From Solanum dulcamara (Eukaryota; Streptophyta; Magnoliopsida; Solanales; Solanaceae): a stretch of 64,000 bases of DNA. The stretch is from positions 72,544,757 to 72,608,756 of the forward strand of contig NC_077238.1 of NCBI RefSeq assembly GCF_947179165.1, given 5' to 3'. Numbering within the stretch: position 1 is the first letter of the stretch; the number at the start of each line of letters is the position of its first letter. The notes under the pieces are model-generated. The model had not been told where the DNA came from. It saw nothing but the letters and a program-made list of their open reading frames with translations, and searched no databases. This document shows positions 34,028 to 45,979 of this stretch, one piece after another. A program made the position numbers and the translations under genes.

Positions 34028-34990
34028 GTTTATCTGAGTATGCTCTGTGGTTGCAGCATAGTCTCACCTTCTACATCAGAAAAGATTTACTTTAATTTGT
34101 AATAGTTATATATTTTTTTGGAAGGGAGGGACGATGGAAGCCAACACTAGTAGAATGGTTCATTAAATGGTGTTAATTATGTCATTTGAAAGGGAAAAAT
34201 AGAAGATCTGTTTTATCTCAAGAATTTTTATTAACAATCTTTACCACTATAAAGCTTGAAAATAAAAATAGATGAAGAGTAGAATCTGTTGCACAGACAG
34301 TTATGTGGATTTATTAGGCAATAGGTTGAAGATAATGTGTTGAATCATATTTCTGGGGAGACGTGCTCGTACCCTATGGGAGCATCTTGAAAGCTTGTAT
34401 GTTCGGAAGACTGAAACAACAAAATATTCTTAATAAAACAGATGTTAAGTTTAAATTATCATGATGGTTCTCTGATGATAGATCACCTAAATGATTTTTA
34501 GGGAATCATGAATTAGTTGTCTGCTATGGGCATTAAATTTGACAAAGAAATTTAAGGCTTACTTCTATTTGGTTTTCTACGAGACTCTTGGGAAAAATTT
34601 AGAACATTATTGTCAAATTCTGCTCCGGATAGTGTGATCTCTATGGATTCCGCCGAGAGTAGTGTCTTAAATGAAGAGATGAAATCTCAAGGTTATTCTT
34701 CTTCATCGGATGTCCTAGTAACTGGCTCTAGAGAGACAAATAAAAATTATGGTTCTCAGAATAGAGAACATAGCAGGAGAAATCCAAAGGCAAAATTAAG
34801 GATATTGAATGCTATCATTGTGGCATGAAAGGGCACACAAAGAAGTTCTGCCGAAAATTAAAGATGGAGAACAAAGACAAAGAAGAAAATAATGAAGATG
34901 GCAATAAAAATTGCCTAGCCACCGTCTCCACCAAAGATCTTATCACAGTCCTTGGTGCAGATCTGATAATTATTACTTGTAATGAGTCAG
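34028..34990 (+). pseudogene. copia gag
   Basis: The early part is badly frameshifted. 34610-34828 reads SNSAPDSVISMDSAESSVLN and onward. An intact CCHC knuckle follows in another frame at about 34814-34857: CYHCGMKGHTKKFC. It would package the RNA. Confidence 0.7.
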
Positions 34991-34992
34991 GT

Positions 34993-36453
34993 TGAGTTGT
35001 GGACACTAGTTCCGCATCTCATGTGACATCAAGAAAGGAATTTTTCTCTTCCTATACTCCTATTGACTTTGGAACTTTAAGTATGGGTAATGAGACTGTA
35101 TCTAGGGTGGATGGTGTTGGTACAATTTGTTTGGAAACTAATATTGGAACTAAACTAGTTTTGAACAATGTAAAACATGCACCTGATGTTCGTCTACACC
35201 TAATTTCTATTGTTGTTCTAGATGATGAAGAATATGTTAGTATCAATGGTAGTGGAAAGTGGAAACTGATTAAGGGATCCTTGGTTGTGTCTCATGGTAA
35301 CAAATGTCGTTGTCTATACTGGACTACAGCTTCTATTTATGCCCACATTGTGAATGTAGTTGAAAGCAATAACTCCTCAATGTTATGGCACAAGAGGCTT
35401 AGCCACATTAGTGAGAAAGGACTTAATGTTCTAGCCAAGAAGAAATTATTGTCAAATTTTCAAAGTGCTAAATTAGAAAAGTGTGAGCACTGCTTGGCTG
35501 GAAAATAAAATAGAGTTTCCTTTAAGTCTAACCCTCCTTCAAGAAAGATAGAGTTTTTTGAGTTGGTGAACTCTGATTAATGCGGTCCAATGAAGACAAT
35601 GACTCTGGGTGGTGCACTTTATTTTATCACTTTCATCGATGACTGCTCAAGAAAGCTTTGGGTCTATATCTTGAAGATTAAAGACCAAGTTTTAGGTGTT
35701 TTTAAGAAGTTTCATACTTTAGTTGAAAGAGAAACTGGAAAGAAACTGAAATGTATTCGCACTAATAATGGTGGTCAATATTGTGGACCATTTGATAAAT
35801 ACTGCAAACATCAAGGTATTACACACCAGAAGACTTCTCCTAAAACTCCTAGCTTAAAGGGTTGGCTGAGAGGATGAACAGGACCTTAATGGAAAGAATT
35901 AAATATTTGCTTTAGGAAGCAAAGTTGCTGAACTCCATTTAGGGTGAAGCCTTATTGACCGCTGAACGTGTCATTAACTTATCTCCTTTTGTTGCTTTGC
36001 AAAGTGATGTTTCAAATAGAGTTTGGTATGACAAAGATGTTTCTTATGACCATTTGAGAGTATTTGGTTGCAAGGTCTTTGTTCATGTGCCGAAATATGA
36101 GAGGTCAAAGTTAAATGCCAAGACAAGGCAACGCATCTTTGTTGGATATGGCCTTGATGAATTTGGTTATAGGCTATATGATTAAATTTAGAAGAAGCTT
36201 GTGAGAAGTCGCGATATTGTCTTCATGAAAAATCAAACCATTGAAGATATTGACAGAGCGGAGAAGCTAAAATCTTCAAGTTAAGATGAAATAGTCCATC
36301 TTTGATCAAGTTCCTCATACAAGTGTGCATGTTGTTGATGGGCCAGATGATCATGGTGATGGTCAGAGTCAAATCTCAGATCAACATATTGATATTGATG
36401 ATAAAAATGATGTTCTTATTGACGATGCCCTTGCTCATGAAGTTGTGGACAGC
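34993..36453 (+). pseudogene. copia protease and integrase, truncated
   Basis: The protease site is WVVDTSSASHVTSRKEFF (about 34995-35040, with one Trp mutated to stop). The pre-integrase segment is LWHKRLSHISEKGLNVLAKK (about 35383). The integrase core has the first Asp region mutated (SDQCGPMKT, stop at 35578), DDCSRKLWVYILK, then RTNNGGQYCGPF, where the second catalytic Asp is Asn. The third-residue segment (NGLAE) is scrambled to LKGWLRG. The C-terminal part at 35955-36185 has HLRVFGCKVFVHVPK and IFVGYGLDEFGYRLYD. It ends in the acidic linker before RT at 36453. Confidence 0.8.
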
Positions 36454-36702
36454 TGTTGACACCCAATTTTAACCCTCCACAACGTAAATTAGCCATCGAG
36501 TTTCTTTAAATTTTGAACATTTTTGAAATAATTAGTGTTTATAAAAATAAAGATATTTTCATATTATTCTGAATTGTTTTTACCTTTTTATAAATTTTAT
36601 TATAATATACATATTTTTATATAATTATATCTTTGATTAATATTTATGTGATAATTTAAAAATCATCTAAAAAGATTTATTTTTTACTAAATACAATGTT
36701 AG
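36454..36702 (+). repeat. Ogre/Tat-like LTR fragment
   Basis: TGTTGACACCCAATTTTAAC starts sharply at the end of copia coding sequence, as Ogre-type LTRs do. Only ~250 bp of AT-rich sequence remain before the next LTR start at 36703. Identification rests on the terminal motif alone. Confidence 0.5.
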
Positions 36703-39084
36703 TGTAACACCCCTCAAAAATTTTCCCTAAGATTCGGACCCTTCTTGTATTCGGGTAGGGTTGAACTCGAGTATTGTGGAGCATTTGCATGAGTTAAGAC
36801 GAGTTCTTGAGAAATTGAGAAGTGTTAGAGGTGATGTAGGGTCACAAAGAACCCCTAGGACCAAGCTAAGTCCAAAAGATTCGCTGTGGCTAAGTTTTAG
36901 GGTGAGTTCATATAAGGGATCGACTTCTAACGATCCTATCTTTTGAAAGACGACAATCTGGGTGGCCCACGACCTATTAAATTAAAGGTCATCGAGTCTT
37001 CTTTCCAACGCCACCAAGAACGCAAATTTTGAAGTTCGGAATCGAAAGATATGATGATCCTAAGACGTACTAGCACGACAGGAATTTCATTTTTAGGCCT
37101 GGGTTGCAATTGCTGGAAAACTGAGCTTCGCGCCACTATCGCGCCAGGAACATGCCTCAGTAGATTGGTCCCTGGCGCGGCGCGCCACTATGAGGTGTGC
37201 AAGGTTTTCAAGACAATTTCCAGAACCCAAAAAGATTTAGCCTTGGTGTTGTTAGGGCGCGACGCGCCACTATCACGCCAAGAATGTGCCTCAGTAGTTT
37301 GGTCCCTAGCGCGGCGCGCCACTACGAGATATGCAGGTTTTAGGCATAATCATCCTGGCGCTGCAATGGCGCGACGCGCCACTATCGCGGCAGGAGCATT
37401 TTTGCCTATTTTTCAGATGCGCCACTCTCTAGAAAAGCCCTAGAAGTCTCTCTCTCTCTCTCTCTCTCTTTCTTCTTCTTCTTCTCTATTTTCAACAAAG
37501 ATTTGTCCCAAGAGCTTCAAGATTCAAGTTGCCATTGAAGACCCAACTACAAGGTTTTTTCAAGAATCTATTCTAAAGTATGTAAGGCTATCCAAAACAT
37601 GGGTTGAGTCCACCCATGTGCCCTACTCTTGCTTTGAGGTTAGATGTCCATGAAAATGGAGTTTCTTGGTATGGTTTATGTTTGAATGAGTTTTGTCTCC
37701 TATAAACTTGACTTTGTTTGTGTTGATGTTGTTGAGCTAAGAAGTTTCTAAAACCTTCATGTTAGTATGAGTTGATGGAGATGACTTGTTAATATCTTTT
37801 GTTGATCTCTTTAACCATGTGATTAGGTTGCATAAGTCAATTTCCTTAAATGTGTTATTCTACTTGAATTGTTGAGCTAAAGTCATAGAGTTATGATGAG
37901 TCTTGAGGAGATGTCATAAATGCTTATCTAAATGCGGCTTGGTTGAGTTGATTGGAGGATAGAATTGATGAGTGGATGAGGTCCTAAATGGAACTTGCCA
38001 TTATGACTTAATTGAGTTGAAATGAGAATAGAGTTGATAAGTTGGCAATGTCCCACATAAAACTAGCCGTAAGGGCTTGTTTGAGATGATTGGAGGGAGT
38101 CTTATGAGCATAGATTCATGGAAGGAGTATTGAGCACCGAAGAGGGTAAGAGTATAGTCCATACTCGAACCCCAGAAACTACGCCGCCAACGTAGGTAGG
38201 GATGGAACCGTTAAAGTTGGATGCTTCTCGTGGGATCGAACCGTTAAAGTCGAATGTTTCCCATTTTATTGTCCTGAAATGATAGGACTTGACTAATCGA
38301 TGGTATCCATGATTAAGGAGGCATTCATGCCCTGGTAAGGTATGGACGGACGTGGCAACAACGTCTGATTGTTGTACTATCACTGGCTCATAGGTGATGG
38401 TTGTCGGATAATAGAAACTCCCATTTAGGTCTTGATAGTACTCCGAGTCAGTTGAGTTTAGTGGCTTATGAGTTGGTCCCGTCTAAACTATTCTTGTTAG
38501 ACTTAGGACACTTGAGTGAGTTGTTATGTATATGTATATGAGTTGAGATCCTGAGTTGATATTGATGTCTTCTTGATGTTTGTTTCATCCGGCCATTTTA
38601 CATACTCGTACATTCCATGTACTGACGCCATTTGGCCTGCATCGTTTCATGATGCAGAGACAGGTACTAAATATCATCAACCGATGCTCCGTTGAAGATC
38701 CACATACACTTCCAGCTACGTGGTGAGTCCTCCTAGTTTTCAGAGGATTTTGAGCTTCTTGTAATATTTTAGGTTGTCTCCTTTAATTTGATTGTTGGTA
38801 GCCATGGGCTTGTCATTGGCACCTTCTAGACTTTGATAGAGGCTTCATACACTAGAGTGTGGGAAGGTTGGACTATTATTTTGAGGGGTCCTATTATACT
38901 TATTTTGTTGAGTTAAACATGTTTGACCTCCGGCCCCCATATTGTAAATAACATGTTATGATTGAGCCTTCCTTTGTGCGTATATGACTGAATGATAGAA
39001 TGATTGAGTTAGGTGGTTCGCTTGATGATCAGAAATGGCTTTCAAGTGCCGGTCACGTCTAGGGTACCCTCCTGGGGCATAACA
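36703..39084 (+). repeat. Chromovirus LTR, family A
   Basis: TGTAACACCCC...GGGGCATAACA, 2382 bp, followed by a primer site. Its internal stretch near 38130-38190 (GAGCACCGAAGAGGGTAAGA, GTCCATACTCGAACCCC) matches the antisense of 57470-57540, so it is the same family as the LTR of element C on the far right. It contains a palindromic array and a (CT)n run at about 37447-37485. No partner LTR with these ends is found on its right. Confidence 0.8.
37128..37430 (+). repeat. Tandem array with GGCGCG / CGCGCC palindromes
   Basis: Units begin CGCGCCACTATCGCGCCAGG at about 37130, 37264 and 37376. Each of the first two then carries CCTCAGTAG-TTGGTCCCT and the near-perfect palindrome GCGCGGCGCGCCACTA. 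Spacing is ~132 and ~112 bp. It sits about 425-730 bp into LTR A. Confidence 0.8.
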
Positions 39085-39105
39085 AACATGATATTAGAGC
39101 CCAGA
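39085..39105 (+). other. Primer-binding site after LTR A
   Basis: AACATGATATTAGAGCCC resembles the initiator-Met tRNA site TGGTATCAGAGCCC with a few decayed positions. Confidence 0.65.
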
Positions 39106-39300
39106 GTTCAAGAGTCCTAGGGAGTCTATGAAGCCGTGTCTAGTAGAGTCTTGCTTATGGGTGTGTTGTGCACCACACTTATAAGCAGGAGGCTATAAGA
39201 CATTAGGAATTATTTCACTTCTTTCATACTCTGAATTCGTGTGATAGAGTTAAACTCTATAAAACTCCTTTCTAATTCATGCATTTATACGTTACAGATA

Positions 39301-39790
39301 ATGCCTCATAAATGTACGGTTAGCCAGAGAAATGTTGACAACGCCGAGATGCCCCAATCAGAGGTACGCCCAGCAAGGGCTAGAGGTCGACCTGCGAGGT
39401 ATGCGAAGGTGCCTCAAGTGCCTGCTACCCCGCCTGCACCCACATCAGAGGTAGAATTTCATGGGACAATTGCAATGCTCACGCAATTAATAGCTGCCCG
39501 GAATGGTAACCAGAGTTTGCCGACTCTTAGTTCTAGTTCCCAAGAGCCATCTGCTGCCACTAGAATTAGAGATATTTTGAGGATGAATCCGCCAGCATTC
39601 ACGGGTTCTAAGGTTGATGAAGACCCACAAAACTTTATTGATGAGATGTGGAAAATTTTGAAAGCTATGCATGCTACGGAAATTGAGGGGGTTGAGTTGG
39701 TGTCTTATCAACTCAAGGATGTGGCAAACACCTGGTATAACCAATGGGATCAAGGTAGGGGTGTGGATGTTGAACCTGCTATGTGGGTCA
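39301..39790 (+). pseudogene. Chromovirus gag, N-terminal part
   Basis: Starts MPHKCTVSQRN about 216 nt after the LTR, the same leader length as element C (about 218 nt without its insert). A basic Pro-rich stretch (ARARGRPARY) leads to the capsid opening ILRMNPPAFTGSKVDEDPQN, VELVSYQLKDVANTWYNQW and VEPAMW. Near 39787 it jumps directly to a protease segment. The remaining ~300 residues of gag and the zinc knuckle are therefore deleted. Confidence 0.8.
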
Positions 39791-41190
39791 GTATTATTTG
39801 ACCCAGGGTCTACCTATTCTTATGTGTCGACTTATTTTAATGTGGGTATTAATTATGTGAATGAGTCCATTGCTATGCCTATTACTATTTCTACCCCGGT
39901 AGGTGAATATTTAGTGGTGGATCGTGCATACATGGGATGTTTGGTGATATTTTCGGGTAGAGAGATCTGTGCAGATTTGATTTTATTAGACATGCTTGAT
40001 TTTGATGTGATACTGGGTATGGACTAGTTATCTCCTTATCATGCTATATTAGATTATTATGCAAAGACTGTTACCTTAGCTTATCTCAGTTTTCCTAGCT
40101 TGGTGTGGAAGGGTGATCCAAGTTCATATCCTAAGGGGGAAATATCTTGTATTTATGCTTCGTCACTTGATGGATAAAGGTTGTTGTCTTATTTGGCTCA
40201 TGTACGTAATCTCACTATGGAGTTATCTCCTATAGAGACTACGAGGGTGGTGAATAAGTTTATGGATATATTTCCTATAGACTTGTCAGGAGTTTTTCCT
40301 GACCGTGATATTGATTTTGTGATTGATTTGGAGCGTTACACTAAACCCATCTCTATTTCTCCTTATCGAATGGATGCAACAGAATTGAAGAAGTTGAAAG
40401 AACAATTGGAAGATTTATTAAAGAAGGGGTTTATTAGACCTAGTGTATCACCGTGGGATGGACCGGTTTTATTTGTAAAGAATAAAGATGGTACTATGAG
40501 GATGTGTATTAACTATCGATAGTTAAAAAAAGTCACCGTCTAGAACAAGTATCCTCTTCCTCACATTGATGATTTATTTGACCAGTTTTAGTGTGCATTG
40601 GTGTTCTCAAAGATTAATTTGAGGTCGGGTCACCATAAGTTGAGAGTTCGGGAATCTAATATTCCGAAGACTACATTCAGGACTCATTATGGGCATTATG
40701 AGTTTGTGGTTATGTCCTTCGGGTTGACTAAGGCCCCGACTGCTTTTATGGAGTTGATGAACCGAGTATTTTGACATTATTTGGACTCGTTTGTGATTGT
40801 GTTTATTGATGACATCTTGGTTTATTCCAAGAATGAGGCGAATCATGTTGGGCACCTGAGGGCAGTCCTTTAGAGATAGAGAAAGGAGAAGTAGTATGCA
40901 AAATTCTCTAAATGTGAATTTTCGCTTGAGTCCATGACATTCTTGGGTCATATAGTGACCAAGGATGGTATTATGGTTGATCCAACCAAGTTGCAGTTGT
41001 TCGTGATTGGGTTAGGCCTACTTTGGTTACTGAGATTCGGAGTTTTATTGGGTTGGCATGCTATTATCGTCGATTTGTTTAGGGATTCTCTTTTATTATA
41101 GCCCTATTGACTAGGCTAACTTAAAAGACTGTGGCATTCAAGTGGACTAATGAGTATGAGGCGAGCTTTCAAAAGCTCAAGGAATTATTG
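39787..41190 (+). pseudogene. Chromovirus protease and reverse transcriptase (first internal copy)
   Basis: Protease: VLFDPGSTYSYVS near 39793-39830, catalytic Asp kept, and LLDMLDFDVILGMD near 39985-40024. [52 protein letters not shown] (40181-40522), a stop, then [19 protein letters not shown] with [13 protein letters not shown]. The catalytic box [11 protein letters not shown] is intact at about 40798-40830. Stops at 40771, 40871 and 40892 and a frameshift near 41000 kill the frame. Confidence 0.85.
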
Positions 41191-41675
41191 AGTTCAACAC
41201 CTATTCTAGCCTTACCCGAGGAGGGCGTGGCCCTTTATTGTATTTTGTGATGCTTCAAGAGTCAGCTTCGGTGGATTATTGATGAAAAAAGATAGAGTTA
41301 TAGCTTATGCTTTTCGATATTTGAATACATGATGAGAACTATCCTACCCTCGACTTAGAGTTGGCAGTGGTGGTGTTTGTTCTGAAGTTGTGGAGGCATT
41401 ATCTCTATGGAGTGAATTGTGAAGTCTATACTAACCATCGAAGCCTTAAGTATATATTTTCTAAGCCGAATCTGAACATGTAGCAGCATAGGTGGTCAGA
41501 GTTATTGAAATACTATGACATCACCATACTTTATCATCTGGGCAAAGCTAATATGGTAGCGGATGCCCTGAGTCACAAAGCATCTAGTATGGGTAGTTTG
41601 GCCTTCCTTAAGGATGATGAGAGGCCTTTGGCGTTGGAGGTTCACTCATTAGCTAGAAAGTTGGTCTGACTTGAT
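41190..41675 (+). pseudogene. RNase H (first internal copy)
   Basis: STPILALPEEG (about 41199-41230, frameshifted) and FCDASRVSFGGLLMKKDRV lead to a broken [10 protein letters not shown] and [20 protein letters not shown] near 41390-41447. Y-DITILYHLGKANMVADALS follows. Homologous to 45420-45900. Confidence 0.75.
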
Positions 41676-41779
41676 ATTTCTACACATCATGGTATTTTTT
41701 CCTTTATGGAGGCTAGGTCAACTTTGATGGACAAGATTCGTACACACTAGTTTGACGATGACAAGTAAAGGGCCATTCG

Positions 41780-43180
41780 AGAAAAAGTGTTGAGTGGTGA
41801 AGAAAAATCAGTCTCTCTTGATTCGGAAGGAGTTTTGATAATTAATGGTCGTATTTGTGTGCCCAAGATTAGTAAATGGGTATGTATGATATTGGATAAG
41901 GCTCATTGTTCCAAGTATTCGATTCACCCAGGAGTGGAAAATATGTTTTATGACTTGAAAAAACTATATTGGTGGTGTTGCATGAAGAGAGACATTGTTG
42001 ATTTTGTGTTTAAGTTTCTAAATTGTTAATAAGTGAAGTAAAAGCATCAGAAACCGGATGGTCTTATGCAAAAAATGTCCATTCCCGAGTGGAAATAAAA
42101 GCGTATCACTATGGACTTTGTATCTAGATTACTCATGGCATTGGGTAAGTATGACTCTGTTTGGGTGATTGTGGATCGATTGACCAAATCAGCCCATTTC
42201 CTTCTAGTAAAGACTAGCTACAATGTGAATCAGTTAGCTAGGATCTATCTTCGTGAGATTGTTAGGCTGCATGGTGTGCCTATCTCTATTGTGTCATATT
42301 GAGATTCAGTGTTCACCTCTCACTTTTGGGAGGCATTGCAATGTGGTTTGGGTACCCGACTAGAGATGAGTTCAGCATTTCATCCCCAAACTGATGGTCA
42401 GTTCAAGTGGACTATTCAGGTATTGGAGGATATGCTTATGGCTTGTGTGATTGATTTTGGTACTGATGGGACCAACTCTTGCCCTTAGTGGAGTTTGCCT
42501 ATAATAACAGTTATCACTCCAAGATTTAGATGACATCATTTGAGGCATTGTATGGTCGTAGATGCTGATCACCCATTGGATGGTTTGATTTTGTTGCGGC
42601 TGATACTTGGATACTAACTTACTCATGGATGTTCTGGAGCAAGTACGTTTGATTTAGGGTCGACTATTGGCAACTCAAAGTCGATAGAAGAGTTATGTTG
42701 ACAGGAGGGTTCGTCCCTTAGAGTTCATGGTAAGTGATTGTGTCTGGCTTAAAATATAGCCTATGAAGGGTATGATGAGGATTGGGAAGAAGGACAAGCT
42801 TAGCCCGAGGTTTGTTGGCCCATTTGAAATCCTGAAGAGAGTAGGTGGGGTGGCATATGAATTGGCCTTACCCCCTAAATTGTCAGCTGTCCATCCGGTG
42901 TTTCATATTTTCATGCTTCGCAAGTACATACCGGATGAGTCTCATGTGATTTCTTATGATGCGATAGAGTTGAGTACGGATTTGACTTATGAAGAGGCAC
43001 TGACAGCTATCCGAGATAAGCAGCTTCGTAGACCCAAGACCAAGGAGGTAGCTTCGGTCAAGGCGTAGTGGCAGCATCGAACTGCTGAGGAGGTGACTTT
43101 AGAATTAGAGTCTTATATGCAGGCTCGGTACCCTCAGCTTTTTGAGAACCCAGGTACTTTATTTTATCTTATGTTCGAGG
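41780..43180 (+). pseudogene. Integrase and chromodomain (first internal copy)
   Basis: The zinc domain is at 41787-42029 (EEKSVSLDSEGVL, KAHCSKYSIHPGVENMFYDL, KLYWW). The core is at 42111-42302 (MDFVSRLLMALGKYDSVWVI, TKSAHFLLVK, REIVRLHGVPISI), then a stop and [10 protein letters not shown] near 42379. The C-terminal domain is at 42763-43068 (KLSPRFVGPFEILKRVGGVA). A chromodomain-like end (QWQHRTAEEVTLELESYM then ARYPQLF) follows after 43068. Closely related to 45980-47390. Confidence 0.8.
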
Positions 43181-43207
43181 ACGAACAACTTTTTTAGTGG
43201 TGGATAT

Positions 43208-45301
43208 TATACTGATCTTGAGGGTTATTTTCAAAACCTTTTGCAAAATTACCATTTTACCCCTATATTTAGTGCCCCCGAGTGTTATTTGATTGGTTTA
43301 TTTTGTTGGTTTGGTTAAAATCTTAATAGGTTGTGAATTGTGTGAGTTTTTGAATTTTTATAAGCTTTAGGTGTTAAAAATTGGTTTTCGATACCAACCG
43401 GAGTTATGGGTCTCGGAATGGGGTTTCTTTAGTTTCATTAGCTCAGGTATATGGAAATTTGTCTAGGAGCACTGTTAGAATCACATTTGGGGTTAATACA
43501 TGAATTTGAGGTCTTGAGTTGAAAATTTTGATTTTTATGAGCTAAGTTTGACTTTGGTCAATAAATCGAGTTTCGAGTGACGGATGGTAATTCTGCTACT
43601 TCCATTGGCTCTGAAACATATTTTCTGATCAATTTGCACTATTGGTTCATATTTATAGAATCCTGAATGAGTTTTGAGGGTCAAAAATATATTTTGAAGG
43701 GTGGTGATGTAAGTTGACATCGGTTATTGCACAGTCAACACGCGGTTAGCAGTCAACATGCATGAACAATACTTTTTTGGGCAGAAAATGCTCCTTTCTT
43801 CCCATTTTAATATTTTTATCATTTGTTTGAGTTCTTGAACTCTTTGGGGTGATTTGAGAAGAGATTTTCGAGGCAAAATGTTGGGCAAGTGATTTTTGAC
43901 CTAAAACCTTCCTTTTTTATTAACTATTTGATGATTTTAACTCCTAAATCTTAGTTTCAAACCCCAAAAATCTTTGTTTCTTTCCTAATCTGAATTTAAG
44001 GAAAATAGTAATTTCTAACTAGTTTGGAGATCTATTCTTATCAATTTTTCAACCACTAGTTCCTTATTACCAGTAGAATGTGATTGTCCAATAAATTTCT
44101 AGATCATATGATTCATGATTTGCCTAAGAGAGAGGCTTGAGTATATTATTTGAGTTATGATGCCCGCTTGAGGGGTTGAGTTGGGGGTTTTGAGCATGCT
44201 TGAGTATTGAAATATTGTTGAGAAAAGGGGTGAATATTTAAATTGAAGTATTTCCTTCTCATTACTATTTATTAAGAGTGAATATAATGTGTAGGTTAAG
44301 TTTTGAAAACTTTGAACCTTGTACTACATGTGAATTGAATATTTCTTCCATGCCATACATGTTTTGATGCATTCATCCTCATTTATCATGTCATGAAACA
44401 TGGAAAGTTGAGAAATATGGAAATTCTTTTTTAGAAAGAAAATAAAACATCTTTAAACCTTTGTATCTTCAGTCCCTGACCAAGGCAGTTTTATGGTAGG
44501 GTAGTGGATACATTGTGCTCATTTGACCGTGAGGAGGTGGAAAGGATAATGAGATATTGTGATTGAGGTATATGGTATGCGAGACCCCCATGAGTCCTGC
44601 TTGGTAGCACAACTAGGCAGGTGTATATGACAGGCTGTGCGACAGTCTTGATTCTACTGTACCACCACATTATTGCATCATCATATTACATTACATTGCA
44701 TTGATATCTGTACTACTTGAATTATCTGGTTAATTATGATTATGAGTTGTTATTATAGGTTTACTATACTCGCGCCATTATATATATAAACTGACAACAC
44801 CGATGCCGAAGTGGGACTTTTCGGTATACAGGTGCAAGCGTTCCTTAATTTATTTTATATGTTTAATTAATTTCTTATACTCAATTGGCTAAAACCTACT
44901 AAGTACATGTGGATTATACTCACCCCTACTTCTATGTCCCTTTTTCATGCAGATACTAGTCAGGGCACCTCACGTGGCTGTTGATATTTTAGCGGATTGT
45001 GTATTCTCAGATTAGTGGTGATCTCCTAAGATTCGGATCGTCACTAGTCTATCTTTATTTCTCAGCCTTTTGTATTATTCAGAGACTTATATTGTATCTT
45101 CAGACTCGAAACTTGTATTAGATGCTCTTTATACTTATGACACCAGATTTTGAACTAATTTCATTATTGTCCGTTTATTCTGTTTAATTGTGGCCTGACT
45201 TCCCTTTAGGAGTCTCGTATGGTTTTATTTTTTAGGGGCTTACAAATCAAGATGGAATTTAGGATGTATGTCATCATGACCTCAATCTTTGGGTCGTGAT
45301 A
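43208..45301 (+). repeat. Shared central LTR, family B
   Basis: 2094 bp, TATACTGATC...GTCGTGATA (TG...CA with changes). A pol end, with GTTCGAGGACGAAC and a TGGTGGATAT sequence, lies directly to its left; a primer site lies directly to its right. It therefore works as the 3' LTR of one internal region and the 5' LTR of the next. Aligns with 47444-48693 at both ends. Confidence 0.85.
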
Positions 45302-45420
45302 AATTAATATCAAAGCACTAGGTTCACAGATCTTATAAGTTAAAGAGTAGGGTGTCTAGAAGAGTCTTGCATATTGGTACGTAGACGTCCATACATATCT
45401 TTGAGAGGCTACAAGATACT
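45302..45420 (+). other. Primer site and remnant leader of second internal copy
   Basis: AATTAATATCAAAGCAC resembles TGGTATCAGAGC. About 100 bp later the sequence jumps into the RNase H region at CAAGGAATTATTGATGTCAG. Gag, protease and RT are absent. Confidence 0.7.
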
Positions 45421-45910
45421 CAAGGAATTATTGATGTCAGCACCTATTCTAGCCTTACCCGAGGAGCGTGTGGCCTTTCTTGTGTTTTTTATTCTTCGAG
45501 AGTCATCTTTAGTAGTGTATTAAAGCAAAAAGGTAGAGTTATAGCTTATGCTTCTCGACAGTTAAAGGCACATGAGAAAAACTATCATGCGCTTGATCTA
45601 GAGTTGGCAGTGATGGTGTTTGTTCTGAAGTTGTGGAGGCATTATCTCTATGGAGTGCATTGTGAGATCTATACTGACCAACAAAACCTTAAGTATATCT
45701 TTTCCCAACCGAATCTGAATATGCGGCAGCATAGGTGGTTAGAGTTATTAAAAGACTATGACATTATCATACTTTATCATTTGAGCAAAGCTAATGTGCT
45801 ATCCTTAAGTCGCAAAGCATATAGTATGGGTAGTTTGGCCTTCCTTAAGGCTGATGAGAGGCCTTTGGCGTTGGAGGTTCACTCATTGGCTAGACAGTTA
45901 GTCTGACTTG
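45420..45910 (+). pseudogene. RNase H (second internal copy)
   Basis: 45604-45906 is open: [34 protein letters not shown] and MRQHRWLELLKDYDII. It is nearly the same as 41360-41675. The ADALSRK motif has lost four residues (KANV-LSRK). The upstream catalytic Asp segment is frameshifted. Confidence 0.8.
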
Positions 45911-45979
45911 ATATTTCTACATATCATGGTATTTTGTCCTTTGTGGAGGCTAGATATACTTTGATCGACCAGATTCGTA

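Larger units (their letters stand above)
33604..36453 (+). mobile_element. Ty1/copia element, Tnt1-like, 3' half missing
   Basis: It has a 5' LTR, primer site, gag, PR and integrase. It is cut at 36453 by an Ogre-like LTR sequence, and no RT, RNase H or 3' LTR is found further right inside the CACTA. A deletion must therefore have removed them. Sequence features place it with Tnt1-type elements, the same group as the copia split at 51187/63548. Confidence 0.75.

Noticed and set aside
37051..37443. 130-residue plus-strand frame
   Set aside because: Covers the GGCGCG array of LTR A; GC-rich repeats lack stops by chance and no domain is seen.
43717..43770. A full palindromic array in LTR B
   Set aside because: Only a few GTTGAC/GTCAAC motifs are seen; too weak to call an array of the kind in LTRs A and C.
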